Of a DNA stretch of 64,000 nt, positions 46,783-55,595 are shown piece by piece. The stretch spans positions 62,001 through 126,000 of the forward strand of contig NZ_FONY01000010.1 in assembly GCF_900113045.1 (NCBI RefSeq), read 5' to 3'. A program made the translations under genes and the position numbers. The DNA is from Thermoflexibacter ruber. Its GTDB lineage: Bacteria > Bacteroidota > Bacteroidia > Cytophagales > Thermoflexibacteraceae. Every line of letters starts with the position of its first letter. Within the stretch, counting starts at the first letter, position 1. Under the pieces are notes generated by a model. The model was not told where the DNA came from, ran no database searches, and was given only the letters and a program-made list of their open reading frames with translations.

Positions 46783-48531
46783 ATGTTGAGGACGCATACT
46801 TGCGGAGAACTTCGCCTCCAAGATGTCAATAAAACTGTTACACTTTGTGGTTGGGTACAAAGAATAAGGGATAAGGGAAGCCTGATATGGATAGACTTGC
46901 GCGACCGCTACGGGCTTACGCAGTTGATGATTGAGGAAAATTCAAGTGCGGAGCAGATTGTATTGACAGCAAGGCAGTTAGGGCGTGAATTTGTCGTGAA
47001 GGCAGTCGGAACGGTGATAGAACGTGTTTCTAAAAATAATAAGATAGATACAGGAGATATAGAAATCAAAGTCAGCGAGTTAGAAATCTTGAACCCTGCT
47101 AAAACCCCTCCATTTGTGATAGAAGATGAAACCGATGGAGGGGACGACTTGCGAATGAGATACAGATATTTAGACCTTCGCAGACCAATAGTTCGGCAAA
47201 GTTTGGAACTAAGACACCGCATGGCAAAAGCCACCAGAGATTACATGGATAGTCAGGGCTTTTTAGAGGTAGAAACACCCGTATTGATTAAGTCCACTCC
47301 CGAAGGAGCGAGAGATTTTGTTGTGCCTTCTCGGCTTCATGCTGGCGAATTTTATGCCCTGCCACAGTCGCCCCAGACTTTCAAGCAGTTACTCATGGTT
47401 TCGGGTTTTGACCGCTATTTCCAAATTGTAAAATGTTTTAGAGATGAGGATTTGCGCGCTGACCGCCAGCCAGAGTTTACCCAAATAGACTGTGAAATGT
47501 CTTTTGTAAACCAAGAAGATATTTTAAATACTTTTGAGGGTTTGGTAAAACATCTTTTTAAAACTATCAAAGGAATTGAGTTTGGGCAGTTTCCAAGAAT
47601 GACCTATGCTGATGCCATGAAATATTACGGTTCTGATAAGCCTGACACGCGCTTCGATATGCAGTTTGTAGAAATTACGGATTTAGCCAAAGGCAAAGGG
47701 TTTAAGGTATTTGATGAGGCAGAAATCGTAGTAGGTATCAACGCCAAAGGTTGCGCGGAATATACGCGCAAGCAGTTGGACGAATTGACGGAATTTGTGA
47801 AAAAGCCACAAATAGGAGCCAAAGGCTTGATTTATGTGCGTTTGAGCGATGAGGGTATCAAGTCTTCGGTAGATAAGTTTTACTCTGCCGAGCAGTTAAG
47901 CGAGTGGGCTGGCTATTTCAAGGCAGAAAAAGGCGACCTTTTATTGATTTTAGCGGGAGAAACAGATAAAACGCGTAAGCAACTCAATGAGTTACGCTTA
48001 GAAATGGGGACTCGCTTAGGACTAAGAGATAAAAATGTGTTCAAACCTCTTTGGGTGTTGGATTTCCCCTTGTTGGAATGGGACGAGGAGTCTGGTCGCT
48101 ACCACGCCATGCACCACCCTTTTACCTCACCCAAGCCAGAGGACATCGGCAAGTTACACTCTCGTCCAGGAGAAGTCAGAGCCAATGCTTATGACATGGT
48201 TATCAATGGAGTAGAGGTAGGTGGAGGCTCTATCCGTATTCATGACAGAACGCTGCAATCTACCATGTTTCGCCTACTTGGTTTTTCTGACGAGCAGGCA
48301 AAAGCACAGTTTGGCTTTCTCATGGACGCATTTGAGTTTGGTGCCCCTCCTCATGGCGGTATTGCCTTTGGTTTTGATAGATTATGTTCTTTGTTTGGTG
48401 GAGCAGATTCAATTAGGGATTTCATTGCTTTCCCTAAAAACAATGCAGGGCGCGACGTAATGATAGATTCCCCTTCCACGATTTCTGAGGAGCAACTAAA
48501 AGAATTGCATATCAAGGTTGATGCTAATTGA
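46783..48531 (+). CDS. aspS: Aspartyl-tRNA synthetase
   Basis: 582 residues. The N-terminal OB-fold anticodon domain ([20 protein letters not shown]) is followed by the class II core with motif 2 ([18 protein letters not shown]), the bacterial GAD insertion (about 300-420) and motif 3 ([14 protein letters not shown]). It charges tRNA-Asp; absence or presence of Asn charging cannot be judged. A terminator follows. Confidence 0.97.
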   Translation: MLRTHTCGELRLQDVNKTVTLCGWVQRIRDKGSLIWIDLRDRYGLTQLMIEENSSAEQIVLTARQLGREFVVKAVGTVIERVSKNNKIDTGDIEIKVSELEILNPAKTPPFVIEDETDGGDDLRMRYRYLDLRRPIVRQSLELRHRMAKATRDYMDSQGFLEVETPVLIKSTPEGARDFVVPSRLHAGEFYALPQSPQTFKQLLMVSGFDRYFQIVKCFRDEDLRADRQPEFTQIDCEMSFVNQEDILNTFEGLVKHLFKTIKGIEFGQFPRMTYADAMKYYGSDKPDTRFDMQFVEITDLAKGKGFKVFDEAEIVVGINAKGCAEYTRKQLDELTEFVKKPQIGAKGLIYVRLSDEGIKSSVDKFYSAEQLSEWAGYFKAEKGDLLLILAGETDKTRKQLNELRLEMGTRLGLRDKNVFKPLWVLDFPLLEWDEESGRYHAMHHPFTSPKPEDIGKLHSRPGEVRANAYDMVINGVEVGGGSIRIHDRTLQSTMFRLLGFSDEQAKAQFGFLMDAFEFGAPPHGGIAFGFDRLCSLFGGADSIRDFIAFPKNNAGRDVMIDSPSTISEEQLKELHIKVDAN

Positions 48532-48552
48532 TAAGCACTAAAATAATCTAAT

Positions 48553-48590
48553 AAAATAAGCCGATAAAATTTTTTATTGGCTTATTTTAT
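48553..48590. terminator. Terminator between aspS and the S9 peptidase gene
   Basis: Segments AAAATAAGCC (48553-48562) and GGCTTATTTT (48579-48588) are complementary, with ATAAA/TTTAT pairing further in. T-rich and A-rich flanks allow use from both sides. Confidence 0.75.
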
Positions 48591-48621
48591 TCAAATAGCT
48601 ATAAACGGTAATAATCCTTTA

Positions 48622-51054
48622 TTACTCTGAAGTTTTTGCGTTTTTCACATACTTCTCCAGCCATTGGTGCATTTCCCAAAGGGTGTGCATAATGGATTCC
48701 TTCGCCGCATAGCCATGACTTTCATAAGGCAGACTTACGTAGCGAACTGTTGCCCCTAAGCCTCTGAGTGCGTTGAAGTAGCGTTCGCTTTGGATTGGGA
48801 AAGTGCCTGTATTGTTGTCTGCTTCTCCATGAATGAGTAGCAAAGGTTCGTTCATTTTATGGGCATTCATAAAAGGCGACATGGCATTATATACTTGTGG
48901 TGCTTCCCAGTAAGTGCGTTCTTCATTTTGGAAGCCAAAAGGAGTCAAAGTACGGTTGTAAGCCCCACTTCTGGCAATACCCGCCCTAAACAAGTTGCTG
49001 TGAGTAAGCAAGTTGGCAGTCATAAATGCACCGTAGGAGTGTCCTCCTGCCGCTACACGCTTCGGGTCGACCACTCCTAATCTTACGCCTTCATCTATTG
49101 CTGCTTTTGCACTTGCGACTAACTGTTCTACGTAGGTGTCGTTGGGTTGCTGATTGCCTTCGCCTACAATGGGGATAGTGGCATTATTCAAAATTGCATA
49201 CCCCTGCGTAACCCAAAACAGTGGCGTTCCCCAATTCAAACGAGTGAATTGATACGGAGAGCCGCTTACCTGCCCTGCCGCATCTTTGCTTTTGTACTCG
49301 ACAGGGTATGCCCAAAGGAAGGTAGGCAATGCGCCTTGCTCTTTGGTATAGCCTGCGGGCAAGTACAATTCTGCGGTCAAATCCACTCCATCATTGCGTT
49401 TGTATTTTAGCACTTGTCTGCTCACATCTTTCAGCTGAGGATAAGGGTGCGGGAAGAAAGTGATTTGAGCGAGGTTATTTTTCTTTGCTTTCAAACTGCG
49501 AATGAAGTAGTTAGGGTTCTCAGTTTGAGACTCTCTGGTAGTCAAAATTTGCTGCTGCTCCAAGTTCAAAACAGCGACAGGTCTTTCAAAATAAGGTGCT
49601 TCTGAACGCCACAAACGCTTAGTTTGCTTGGTAGTGAGGTTCAAAATATCGACAAAAGGTCTGTCGCCTTCGGGAGAAGCCCCTTGCCCAAATAAGACAA
49701 TGCTGTTGTCTTTGCTAATATCCAAAACATATTTTCCATATTGATTTTTCTTTAGTTCAGGTGAGCCGGGGTTATTGTATCTGTCCTCAGAAGAACGGTC
49801 AAAAAGTACGACAGGCTCTGTCTTTGCACTTGGATTGATGATTTTAGTAATGGACTTCCTGGTAGCTCTCCAATACTCTGAGGCAAAAGCCAAGTTCGCG
49901 TTGCCCCAAGTAAAGCCCCCAAAACGGTAAGTAGAAGCATATAACTCGCTTGGAGTACCGTTGAACGGAGCATCGAGGGTAAATACTTTGTCGCGGATTT
50001 TTACTTCTTTTTTAGGGTCGCCGCCATCTTGAGCCTCTACCCAGTACAAGGTAGCGGGAGCATCACTGCGCCAAGCATGGTTTCTTTGCCCTGTTTGCAC
50101 TGCATCAAAGCCCGAAGGAATATTGTCCAACAAAGGATTGTCCACCAGTGTTTTTACAAAATTTCCATTAATATCGTACAAATCGACTTTTAAAGGGAAA
50201 CGCCCTGCGGGAACTAAGTAAGAATAAGGACGATGAGTGGTTTTTATCATTATGTATTTTCCGTCAGGGGAAGCATTGGCAGACTGAATTACTCCTGCAT
50301 TACCTATTTTTCCTACCTTCCCGTCTAAGGAAATTTTCATTACTTGCGAAGTGCAATAGTAGTCGAATAAGGCTTCATCATAGCTATTTTTTAGTAAGTC
50401 TTGGAAAGTCATGGCAGGGGCTTTTTTACCCAAATTTTCTTGTACAGTAGGACCTGTAGGCACTCTATTTGGCTCTGGGGCTTTGCCTCTGCCTTGTGCT
50501 ACTGTTCTGCAAATGAAGGTGTTATTATCTGCCAACCACTCAAAAGGACTCCCATAGTAAGCATCATTCATAGCTAAATCTGTTACTTTTTTAGCTTGGG
50601 CAGTGGCTACGTCTATTACCCAAAGCTGAATTTCAGAAGCAGTCGTATTAGTAAAAGCAATCTTACTTTCATCAGGCGACCATTGCACATTGCTAATCAA
50701 TGGATTCTCTGGCAAGCCTTTGATAGCAATGTCTTCTTTCCCAAGTAGTTTGCGAAGTTTTAAGCCAATATAGTGGCTGGTGCGGCTTTGTCCATTAGTA
50801 GCGGGATTGATTCGCAAACCTGCCAAACGAAGCTCAGGCTGAGAAAGCTCGGCGATACTTGGATAATCAGCACGTTCCATGAACAACATCATGCTCCCTT
50901 TGGAGTCTATGCTCACCAAAGGCGTAAGTGGGGCATTGAACAAGTCCTCTATTTCTTTCGGAGGTTTTTGGTAAGTAAGGGCTTCTTGGGCAAGCACAGG
51001 AGTCATCAGACAGAGTGCTAAGCAAAAGCATACGATTGGATATAGTCTTTTCAT
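48622..51054 (-). CDS. S9-family serine peptidase (prolyl oligopeptidase type)
   Basis: 810 residues. A signal peptide (about 1-22, ending PVLAQ) is followed by a beta-propeller region (about 80-560) and an alpha/beta-hydrolase domain. The nucleophile elbow is GGHSYGAFM, the acid lies in IHGEADNN and the histidine in ESHGYAAKE. It probably cleaves peptides in the periplasm or outside the cell. The specificity could be prolyl, glutamyl or dipeptidyl. No T9SS tail is present. Confidence 0.93.
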   Translation of the reverse strand: MKRLYPIVCFCLALCLMTPVLAQEALTYQKPPKEIEDLFNAPLTPLVSIDSKGSMMLFMERADYPSIAELSQPELRLAGLRINPATNGQSRTSHYIGLKLRKLLGKEDIAIKGLPENPLISNVQWSPDESKIAFTNTTASEIQLWVIDVATAQAKKVTDLAMNDAYYGSPFEWLADNNTFICRTVAQGRGKAPEPNRVPTGPTVQENLGKKAPAMTFQDLLKNSYDEALFDYYCTSQVMKISLDGKVGKIGNAGVIQSANASPDGKYIMIKTTHRPYSYLVPAGRFPLKVDLYDINGNFVKTLVDNPLLDNIPSGFDAVQTGQRNHAWRSDAPATLYWVEAQDGGDPKKEVKIRDKVFTLDAPFNGTPSELYASTYRFGGFTWGNANLAFASEYWRATRKSITKIINPSAKTEPVVLFDRSSEDRYNNPGSPELKKNQYGKYVLDISKDNSIVLFGQGASPEGDRPFVDILNLTTKQTKRLWRSEAPYFERPVAVLNLEQQQILTTRESQTENPNYFIRSLKAKKNNLAQITFFPHPYPQLKDVSRQVLKYKRNDGVDLTAELYLPAGYTKEQGALPTFLWAYPVEYKSKDAAGQVSGSPYQFTRLNWGTPLFWVTQGYAILNNATIPIVGEGNQQPNDTYVEQLVASAKAAIDEGVRLGVVDPKRVAAGGHSYGAFMTANLLTHSNLFRAGIARSGAYNRTLTPFGFQNEERTYWEAPQVYNAMSPFMNAHKMNEPLLLIHGEADNNTGTFPIQSERYFNALRGLGATVRYVSLPYESHGYAAKESIMHTLWEMHQWLEKYVKNAKTSE

Positions 51055-51238
51055 GATAAATAATTTTAGATTAACTAATTAGAATAATGGTAATATTTTT
51101 TATAACAATAATACAACTCTCTAAGCAAAAAGCATCAAAAAAATAAAATATTCCTTCTTCTTGGAATACTCGAACTTATCTCTAAATTTGCCCTAAATAA
51201 TAAAGATCCTTCTGAAAAAATTAGTTTCCATATTTTTA

Positions 51239-51760
51239 TTGATATTACTTCTGCACAATATGCTGGGGTATTATCTATTTTTAGTATTCAAAAGAATACA
51301 AATAAATCAAGAATTGGCAGAGTATATAAATAGTAATCAAATTAAAGAGAGTGAATTAGTTGTGTTTAAAATCCCCATACTTATATATCACTATCCTGAT
51401 AGAGAACTACATCATGCAAAAGGTGAGCTGGAGTATAAAGGTAATTACTACGATATAGTGAAACAAAGTATTTCCAAAGATACTTTGTACACTTATTGTT
51501 ATAATAATCCCAAAAAAGCAAAACTCCATCAAGACCTCTCTAAACACAATAAAGAACATATTGTAAATCACGAACAAACTAACTCTTCCAATAACGCAAA
51601 AAAAGTAATTAAACCTTACCTCAAAGACTACATAGCTATTATACAAAAAATCAATTTAATTATATTACCGCAGCATACTAAAGTAGTTTATCCTCCTTTA
51701 ATCGTTAAGTACTCCTCTATTAATATGCAAATTAGCTTACCTCCCCCTAAGCAGGCATAA
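51239..51760 (+). CDS. Small membrane-anchored protein of unknown function, unusual start
   Basis: 173 residues when read from the TTG at 51239; an ATG lies at 51260. The same frame stays open back to about 51197 and encodes a convincing signal/anchor (ILLKKLVSIFLLILLLHNML) but without an ATG, so the true start may be a rare codon (for example CTG 51212). The body contains FKIPILIYHYPD, a KGNYYDIV-type segment and CYNNPKKAKLHQDLSKHN, which resemble small Bacteroidota proteins of unknown function. It is divergent from the S9 peptidase gene. Confidence 0.6.
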   Translation: MILLLHNMLGYYLFLVFKRIQINQELAEYINSNQIKESELVVFKIPILIYHYPDRELHHAKGELEYKGNYYDIVKQSISKDTLYTYCYNNPKKAKLHQDLSKHNKEHIVNHEQTNSSNNAKKVIKPYLKDYIAIIQKINLIILPQHTKVVYPPLIVKYSSINMQISLPPPKQA

Positions 51761-51923
51761 CTTCTTCTTCTTATTGGTTACTTCATTTTTGATACTTCAT
51801 TCTTTACAATTTCTGTTTTTAAAGAAATAACGGAATGACTTACTCAATTTACTGTTGTTTCTAATTTATTTGATTATAAGGTACTTATAATCTGTACACC
51901 TTATTTCAAAAAAACACAAAAAT

Positions 51924-52514
51924 ATGCCATACATTTCCTTAGATGAGCATTTGCCCGGGATTACAGGCTTGCTCGAATACCGTCAGGATACCGCCAAACC
52001 GATTCGTGAGCTAACTCAAATTTTGCTCAGAGGTGATTCTACGCTTACGCAAGGCGAAAGAGAACTCATTGCGACTTTGGTATCTTCCAAAAACCAATGT
52101 AAGTTCTGTACTGCCGCACACACTGCCGCCGCAGATTTACTATTGGGTGAGTCGGAAACTTGCGAATTAGTCAAACAAGATTACGAGAATGCACCTATTA
52201 GCGCAAAAATGAAGGCTTTGCTGGCTATTGCAGCTTTGGTACAGCAAAACGGAAAAAACGTAACCTTTGAGGCAATCACACGAGCCAAAGAAGCAGGTGC
52301 AACAGACATGGAAATCCATGATACTGTGCTGATTGCGGCTTTGTTTTGCCTTTACAACAAGTATGTAGATGGCTTGGCAACCTTTACACCTTCTAACCCT
52401 GAATTTTATGAAAAATTAGGGGAACGCATTGTCAATCTGGGTTATAACCGCCCTAAGTACGGTTTTGATGAAATCAAAAAACAAAACGAAAGTCTTATTC
52501 AATCAATCTCGTAG
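51924..52514 (+). CDS. AhpD-like carboxymuconolactone decarboxylase-family protein (copy 1)
   Basis: 196 residues. The AhpD motif CKFCTAAH (CxxC followed by His after three residues) lies in QGERELIATLVSSKNQCKFC. The C-terminal segment EIHDTVLIAALFCLYNKYVDG is shared with two paralogs downstream. AhpD proteins use the two cysteines to reduce peroxiredoxin adducts; peroxidase-related members may act directly. It is the first gene of a cluster with an MFS transporter and two more copies. A 108-bp palindrome separates it from the transporter gene. Confidence 0.9.
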   Translation: MPYISLDEHLPGITGLLEYRQDTAKPIRELTQILLRGDSTLTQGERELIATLVSSKNQCKFCTAAHTAAADLLLGESETCELVKQDYENAPISAKMKALLAIAALVQQNGKNVTFEAITRAKEAGATDMEIHDTVLIAALFCLYNKYVDGLATFTPSNPEFYEKLGERIVNLGYNRPKYGFDEIKKQNESLIQSIS

Positions 52515-52523
52515 AGATGACCG

Positions 52524-52631
52524 CTTTGTAGGAAGTTAATGTTAGGTTTTAAGTCCCATAAGGACGGAACAATGAATTACATAACAACAAGTTACGTCCC
52601 TATGAGACTTAGATTTTTTGTTTCTACAAAG
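52524..52631. repeat. 108-bp nested palindromic element
   Basis: Outer arms CTTTGTAG (52524-52531) and CTACAAAG (52624-52631) are perfect. Inner arms AAGTCCCATAAGGACG (52551-52566) and CGTCCCTATGAGACTT (52595-52610) match at 14 of 16 positions, both differences being wobbles on the minus strand. It looks like a small palindromic repeat element inserted in the AhpD/MFS cluster. Confidence 0.65.
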
Positions 52632-52704
52632 CTATCGTTCTTAACGGAACTGAATAACGGATAACAAGCATTTCAAAACTCATAACTTATAACTAACATT
52701 GGAA

Positions 52705-53940
52705 ATGAAATTAAAAATAGCTGAAAATCAAACCAATAAATGCAATAACTTGGCTTTTGCCTTGTGTATGCTTTCCTACCTGATTGGAGGAACGGTGGCT
52801 ACTTTGATGTCTGCTTACTTGCCTGTGGCAATTCCTGAGCTATTGCAAAAGGTAGTTTCAGAGCAAGAATTAGGAGAAATAGGTGCGTACTTAAACTCCT
52901 CATTTATTTATGGTTGGATGGTCGGCGGAATGTGTATGGGCTTTCTCAGCGACAAAATAGGTCGTGTCAAAGCCTTGTCTTTTTCGGTAGGTCTGTATGG
53001 CTTATTCACTCTATTGGTCGTTTTTGTTCCTCATTGGCAGGTTTTATTGGCTTATCGCTTTTTGGCGGGCATGGGCGTAGGAGGAGTTTTGCTCATTAGC
53101 ACTGTTTACATTGCAGAAATTTGGAAAGAGGACAGTCGCCCTGTGGCTTTGGGCATTTTGGCGGTAGCTTTCCCCATAGGCATCGTTTTGACAGGAGGCT
53201 TAAATGTCGTTTTTTCTTATTGGAAACAAGCATTTTGGCTGGGAGTTTTGCCTTTGATTTTGTCAATCCTTGTTTTTGCTTTATTGCCTGAATCTGAAAG
53301 GTGGAAAAAAAGCAAAAGTACAAAACAACAAACCCGCTCAAGCGATTTTTCTCCTGAGATTCGGCAAAATTTGTTTCTTGGTACATTGATTTTCGGTTCG
53401 GTCTTGGTGGCATTGTGGGCAATTTTTTCTTGGATACCGACTTGGATTCAAAACCTTTTAGCAGGAGTTTCTGATGGGCAAAAAGAAAGAGGCTTGACCA
53501 TGATGTTGCTTGGCATGGGGGGCATTGTTGGGGGAGTTTTTTCAGGTTTTCTCATCAAAAAGTTAGGCATACGCACCACTTTGATACTCACATTTTTAGG
53601 TTGTATTTTAGCTTGTTGCTTGCTTTTTTTAACCAATACGAGTTTTTCGTCTATTATTTACCTTGAATTGGCTTTGTTGTCTTTGTTTTTTGGGATTAGT
53701 CAAGGCTCGCTTTCCAGCTATATTCCTTCACTTTTCCCTACCATTATCAGAGCAACAGCCACAGGTTTTTGCTTTAATATTGGCAGGTTTTTTACAGCCA
53801 CAGGTGTATTTTTCGTAGGAACTTTAGTAAGTCTTTTTGGTGGCTTTGGTAATACTTTGTCTGCTTTTTCGCTTGCTTTCATCTTTGCTTTGTTAGGTAC
53901 TTTCCTAAGCAAAGATACCCAAGGGAGAATGGTGGAGTAG
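52705..53940 (+). CDS. MFS transporter
   Basis: 411 residues from ATG 52705 (a TTG at 52699 is in frame). Twelve membrane segments are seen. The MFS signature between helices 2 and 3 is GFLSDKIGRVKALS, and the second-half counterpart is GFLIKKLGIRTT. It resembles the sugar/acid-type MFS group with long N-terminal helices. Substrate unknown. It lies between AhpD-like genes, which suggests import or export of a compound linked to their chemistry. Confidence 0.92.
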   Translation: MKLKIAENQTNKCNNLAFALCMLSYLIGGTVATLMSAYLPVAIPELLQKVVSEQELGEIGAYLNSSFIYGWMVGGMCMGFLSDKIGRVKALSFSVGLYGLFTLLVVFVPHWQVLLAYRFLAGMGVGGVLLISTVYIAEIWKEDSRPVALGILAVAFPIGIVLTGGLNVVFSYWKQAFWLGVLPLILSILVFALLPESERWKKSKSTKQQTRSSDFSPEIRQNLFLGTLIFGSVLVALWAIFSWIPTWIQNLLAGVSDGQKERGLTMMLLGMGGIVGGVFSGFLIKKLGIRTTLILTFLGCILACCLLFLTNTSFSSIIYLELALLSLFFGISQGSLSSYIPSLFPTIIRATATGFCFNIGRFFTATGVFFVGTLVSLFGGFGNTLSAFSLAFIFALLGTFLSKDTQGRMVE

Positions 53941-54021
53941 TTATGAATAGTTATAAGTTATGAATTAATACAAATAATTGATAATTAGTAATTTGTGTAA
54001 TAATTATAATATAAATTTACG

Positions 54022-54047
54022 TTTTTCATGTGATAACACATGAAAAA
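54022..54047. repeat. 26-nt palindrome, first of a pair
   Basis: Arms TTTTTCATGTG (54022-54032) and CACATGAAAAA (54037-54047) are perfect around the loop ATAA. Confidence 0.75.
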
Positions 54048-54060
54048 TGGTTTAATACAC

Positions 54061-54086
54061 TGTTTCACGTGTTATCACGTGAAACA
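54061..54086. repeat. 26-nt palindrome, second of a pair
   Basis: Arms TGTTTCACGTG (54061-54071) and CACGTGAAACA (54076-54086) are perfect around the loop TTAT, the reverse complement of the first copy's loop. The two copies thus face each other, as in a BIME. Confidence 0.75.
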
Positions 54087-54116
54087 CAACCATCACTCAA
54101 AACTCATAACTTAAAA

Positions 54117-54644
54117 ATGGCACATATCCAATTACCAGAAGGCGTGGCGGGAATCCGTAGCCTTGTCATGTTCAGACCCGATACAGGGAAACCTTTGTAC
54201 GAAAGGGAAAATTCGCCTCTGAGCCAAGCAGAAAGAGAACTCATTGCGGCTTATGTTTCATTCAGAAACTCATGCGTTTTCTGCTCAATGAGTCATGCCG
54301 CCGCCGCTCGTTTTTTATACAAAGACGAAAAGCAAACCGTTGATTTGGCACTCAAAGACTATCAAAGCGCACCTATTCCCGACAAATTGAAGGCTCTGCT
54401 GAGCATTGCAGGAAAAGTACAGACTGATGCTCGCACTGTTAGCGCCGAAGATGTCCAGTTCGCTAAAAGTTTTGATGCAACAGATAGGGACATTCATGAT
54501 ACAGTGCTGATTGCCGCCGCTTTTTGTATGTTCAATCGCTATGTAGATGGCTTGGCAACGCTAACTCCTACCGACCCAAGTGCTTATGAGCAAATGGGTG
54601 AACGCATGGGAACGTTAGGCTATGTTTTGCCCAATAAGCAATAA
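54117..54644 (+). CDS. AhpD-like carboxymuconolactone decarboxylase-family protein (copy 2)
   Basis: 175 residues from ATG 54117, giving an N-terminus (MAHIQLPEGVAGIRSLVMF) colinear with copies 1 and 3; an upstream extension to 54030 would run through the palindromes and is unlikely. The CxxC motif is CVFCSMSH and the C-terminal DIHDTVLIAAAFCMFNRYVDG is shared. Both redox cysteines and the histidine are intact. Confidence 0.9.
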   Translation: MAHIQLPEGVAGIRSLVMFRPDTGKPLYERENSPLSQAERELIAAYVSFRNSCVFCSMSHAAAARFLYKDEKQTVDLALKDYQSAPIPDKLKALLSIAGKVQTDARTVSAEDVQFAKSFDATDRDIHDTVLIAAAFCMFNRYVDGLATLTPTDPSAYEQMGERMGTLGYVLPNKQ

Positions 54645-54673
54645 ACAATATCTTAAACCTTTCAAGTTTTCAA

Positions 54674-54688
54674 AACCTGACAGGTTTG
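54674..54688. repeat. Short palindrome AAACCTGACAGGTTT
   Basis: A 15-base near-perfect palindrome between AhpD-like copies 2 and 3. The motif is of a type seen repeatedly in intergenic DNA of Bacteroidota; here only one copy is noted. Confidence 0.5.
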
Positions 54689-54757
54689 AGTAAGTCTTAA
54701 ATAAATAACTAATTATTAATATCTTACATCTCAAAAAAACATCTCACAAACAAAAAC

Positions 54758-55306
54758 ATGGCACACATAGACTTACCAGAACCCCTGCCGGGGATTAGAG
54801 GATTGATGGCTTTCCGTCCTTTTACAGCGCAACCTTTGAATCTTTTGGCGGAAGTACTTTTGCGAACAGATGAGGGGCTTTCCAAAGGCGAAAGAGAACT
54901 CATTGCCACCTTTGTTTCTTCGTTGAATGATTGCTTTTTCTGTCAAAATATTCATGGAGCAGTGGCACAGTATTACGCCAAAGAAGATGAAACTTTGGTG
55001 GAAAAAGTCAAAAGAGATTATGAAAATGCACCTATTTCAGAGAAGATGAAGGCGTTGCTTTCCATAGCGGCAAGCGTGCAGAAAGGAGGAAAATTTGTAA
55101 CTGAAAGCCAAGTAGAGAAGGCAAAAAACTTAGGAGCAACTGATATAGAAATCCATGATACAGTGCTGATTGCCGCCGCTTTTTGTATGTTTAACCGCTA
55201 TGTAGATGGTTTGGCTACTTTTGCACCTACCGACCCCGAAATGTATAAAGCACGAGCAAAAAAGATAGCAGAAGAAACAGGTTATGCACTTGCAAAACCA
55301 CAGTGA
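54758..55306 (+). CDS. AhpD-like carboxymuconolactone decarboxylase-family protein (copy 3)
   Basis: 182 residues. The N-terminus MAHIDLPEPLPGIRGLMAF and the C-terminal EIHDTVLIAAAFCMFNRYVDG are close to copy 2. The redox motif is CFFCQNIH. It is the last gene of the cluster, followed by a terminator at about 55345-55374. Copies 2 and 3 look like the most recent duplication. Confidence 0.9.
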   Translation: MAHIDLPEPLPGIRGLMAFRPFTAQPLNLLAEVLLRTDEGLSKGERELIATFVSSLNDCFFCQNIHGAVAQYYAKEDETLVEKVKRDYENAPISEKMKALLSIAASVQKGGKFVTESQVEKAKNLGATDIEIHDTVLIAAAFCMFNRYVDGLATFAPTDPEMYKARAKKIAEETGYALAKPQ

Positions 55307-55344
55307 TATAAGGAATTTGTTTTTTATTTTTATTACCTTTGGAA

Positions 55345-55374
55345 AAGTAGCCTTGATTTTTGGGGCTATTTTTT
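55345..55374 (+). terminator. Terminator of the AhpD/MFS cluster
   Basis: Arms AAGTAGCC (55345-55352) and GGCTATTT (55364-55371) pair over eight positions with one G-U, followed by T-rich sequence. Confidence 0.65.
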
Positions 55375-55382
55375 ATTGTTTT

Positions 55383-55451
55383 TCAAAATTGCATTAGCAG
55401 CAAAATTTCTATTAGCAAGAAGGCAAGTGCAATATAAAGAAGTCGTATCAT
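55383..55451 (-). CDS. Possible 22-residue hydrophobic peptide
   Basis: ATG at 55451, stop at 55383. The peptide begins MIRLLYIALAFLLIEIL and is entirely hydrophobic after an Arg, as small membrane proteins are. No other support exists, and chance is quite possible. Confidence 0.2.
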   Translation of the reverse strand: MIRLLYIALAFLLIEILLLMQF

Positions 55452-55595
55452 TGCCAACTTATTTACTCCACTTTTATTAGGGAATACTACAAAGTTAATT
55501 TTTTTAGGGAAAGTGGAGAAAAATATGTAAATTTAACACGGTTTTAGAAGTAATCTATTGATTATAAAATTATTAACTTATTTATTAGCATAGTC

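Larger units (their letters stand above)
53941..54116. promoter_or_regulatory. Palindrome-rich spacer before AhpD-like copy 2
   Basis: An AT-rich stretch with an inverted pair of motifs related to ACTCATAACTTATAACT, which recurs before other genes at 17.2-17.3, 17.7 and 52.7 kb, followed by the two 26-base palindromes. The copy 2 start lies 31 bases after the second palindrome, so the palindromes could be operators or an inserted repeat. Confidence 0.45.

Noticed and set aside
52524-54116. Possible CRISPR array
   Set aside because: The palindromes occur once or twice without regular spacers, and no cas gene is present.
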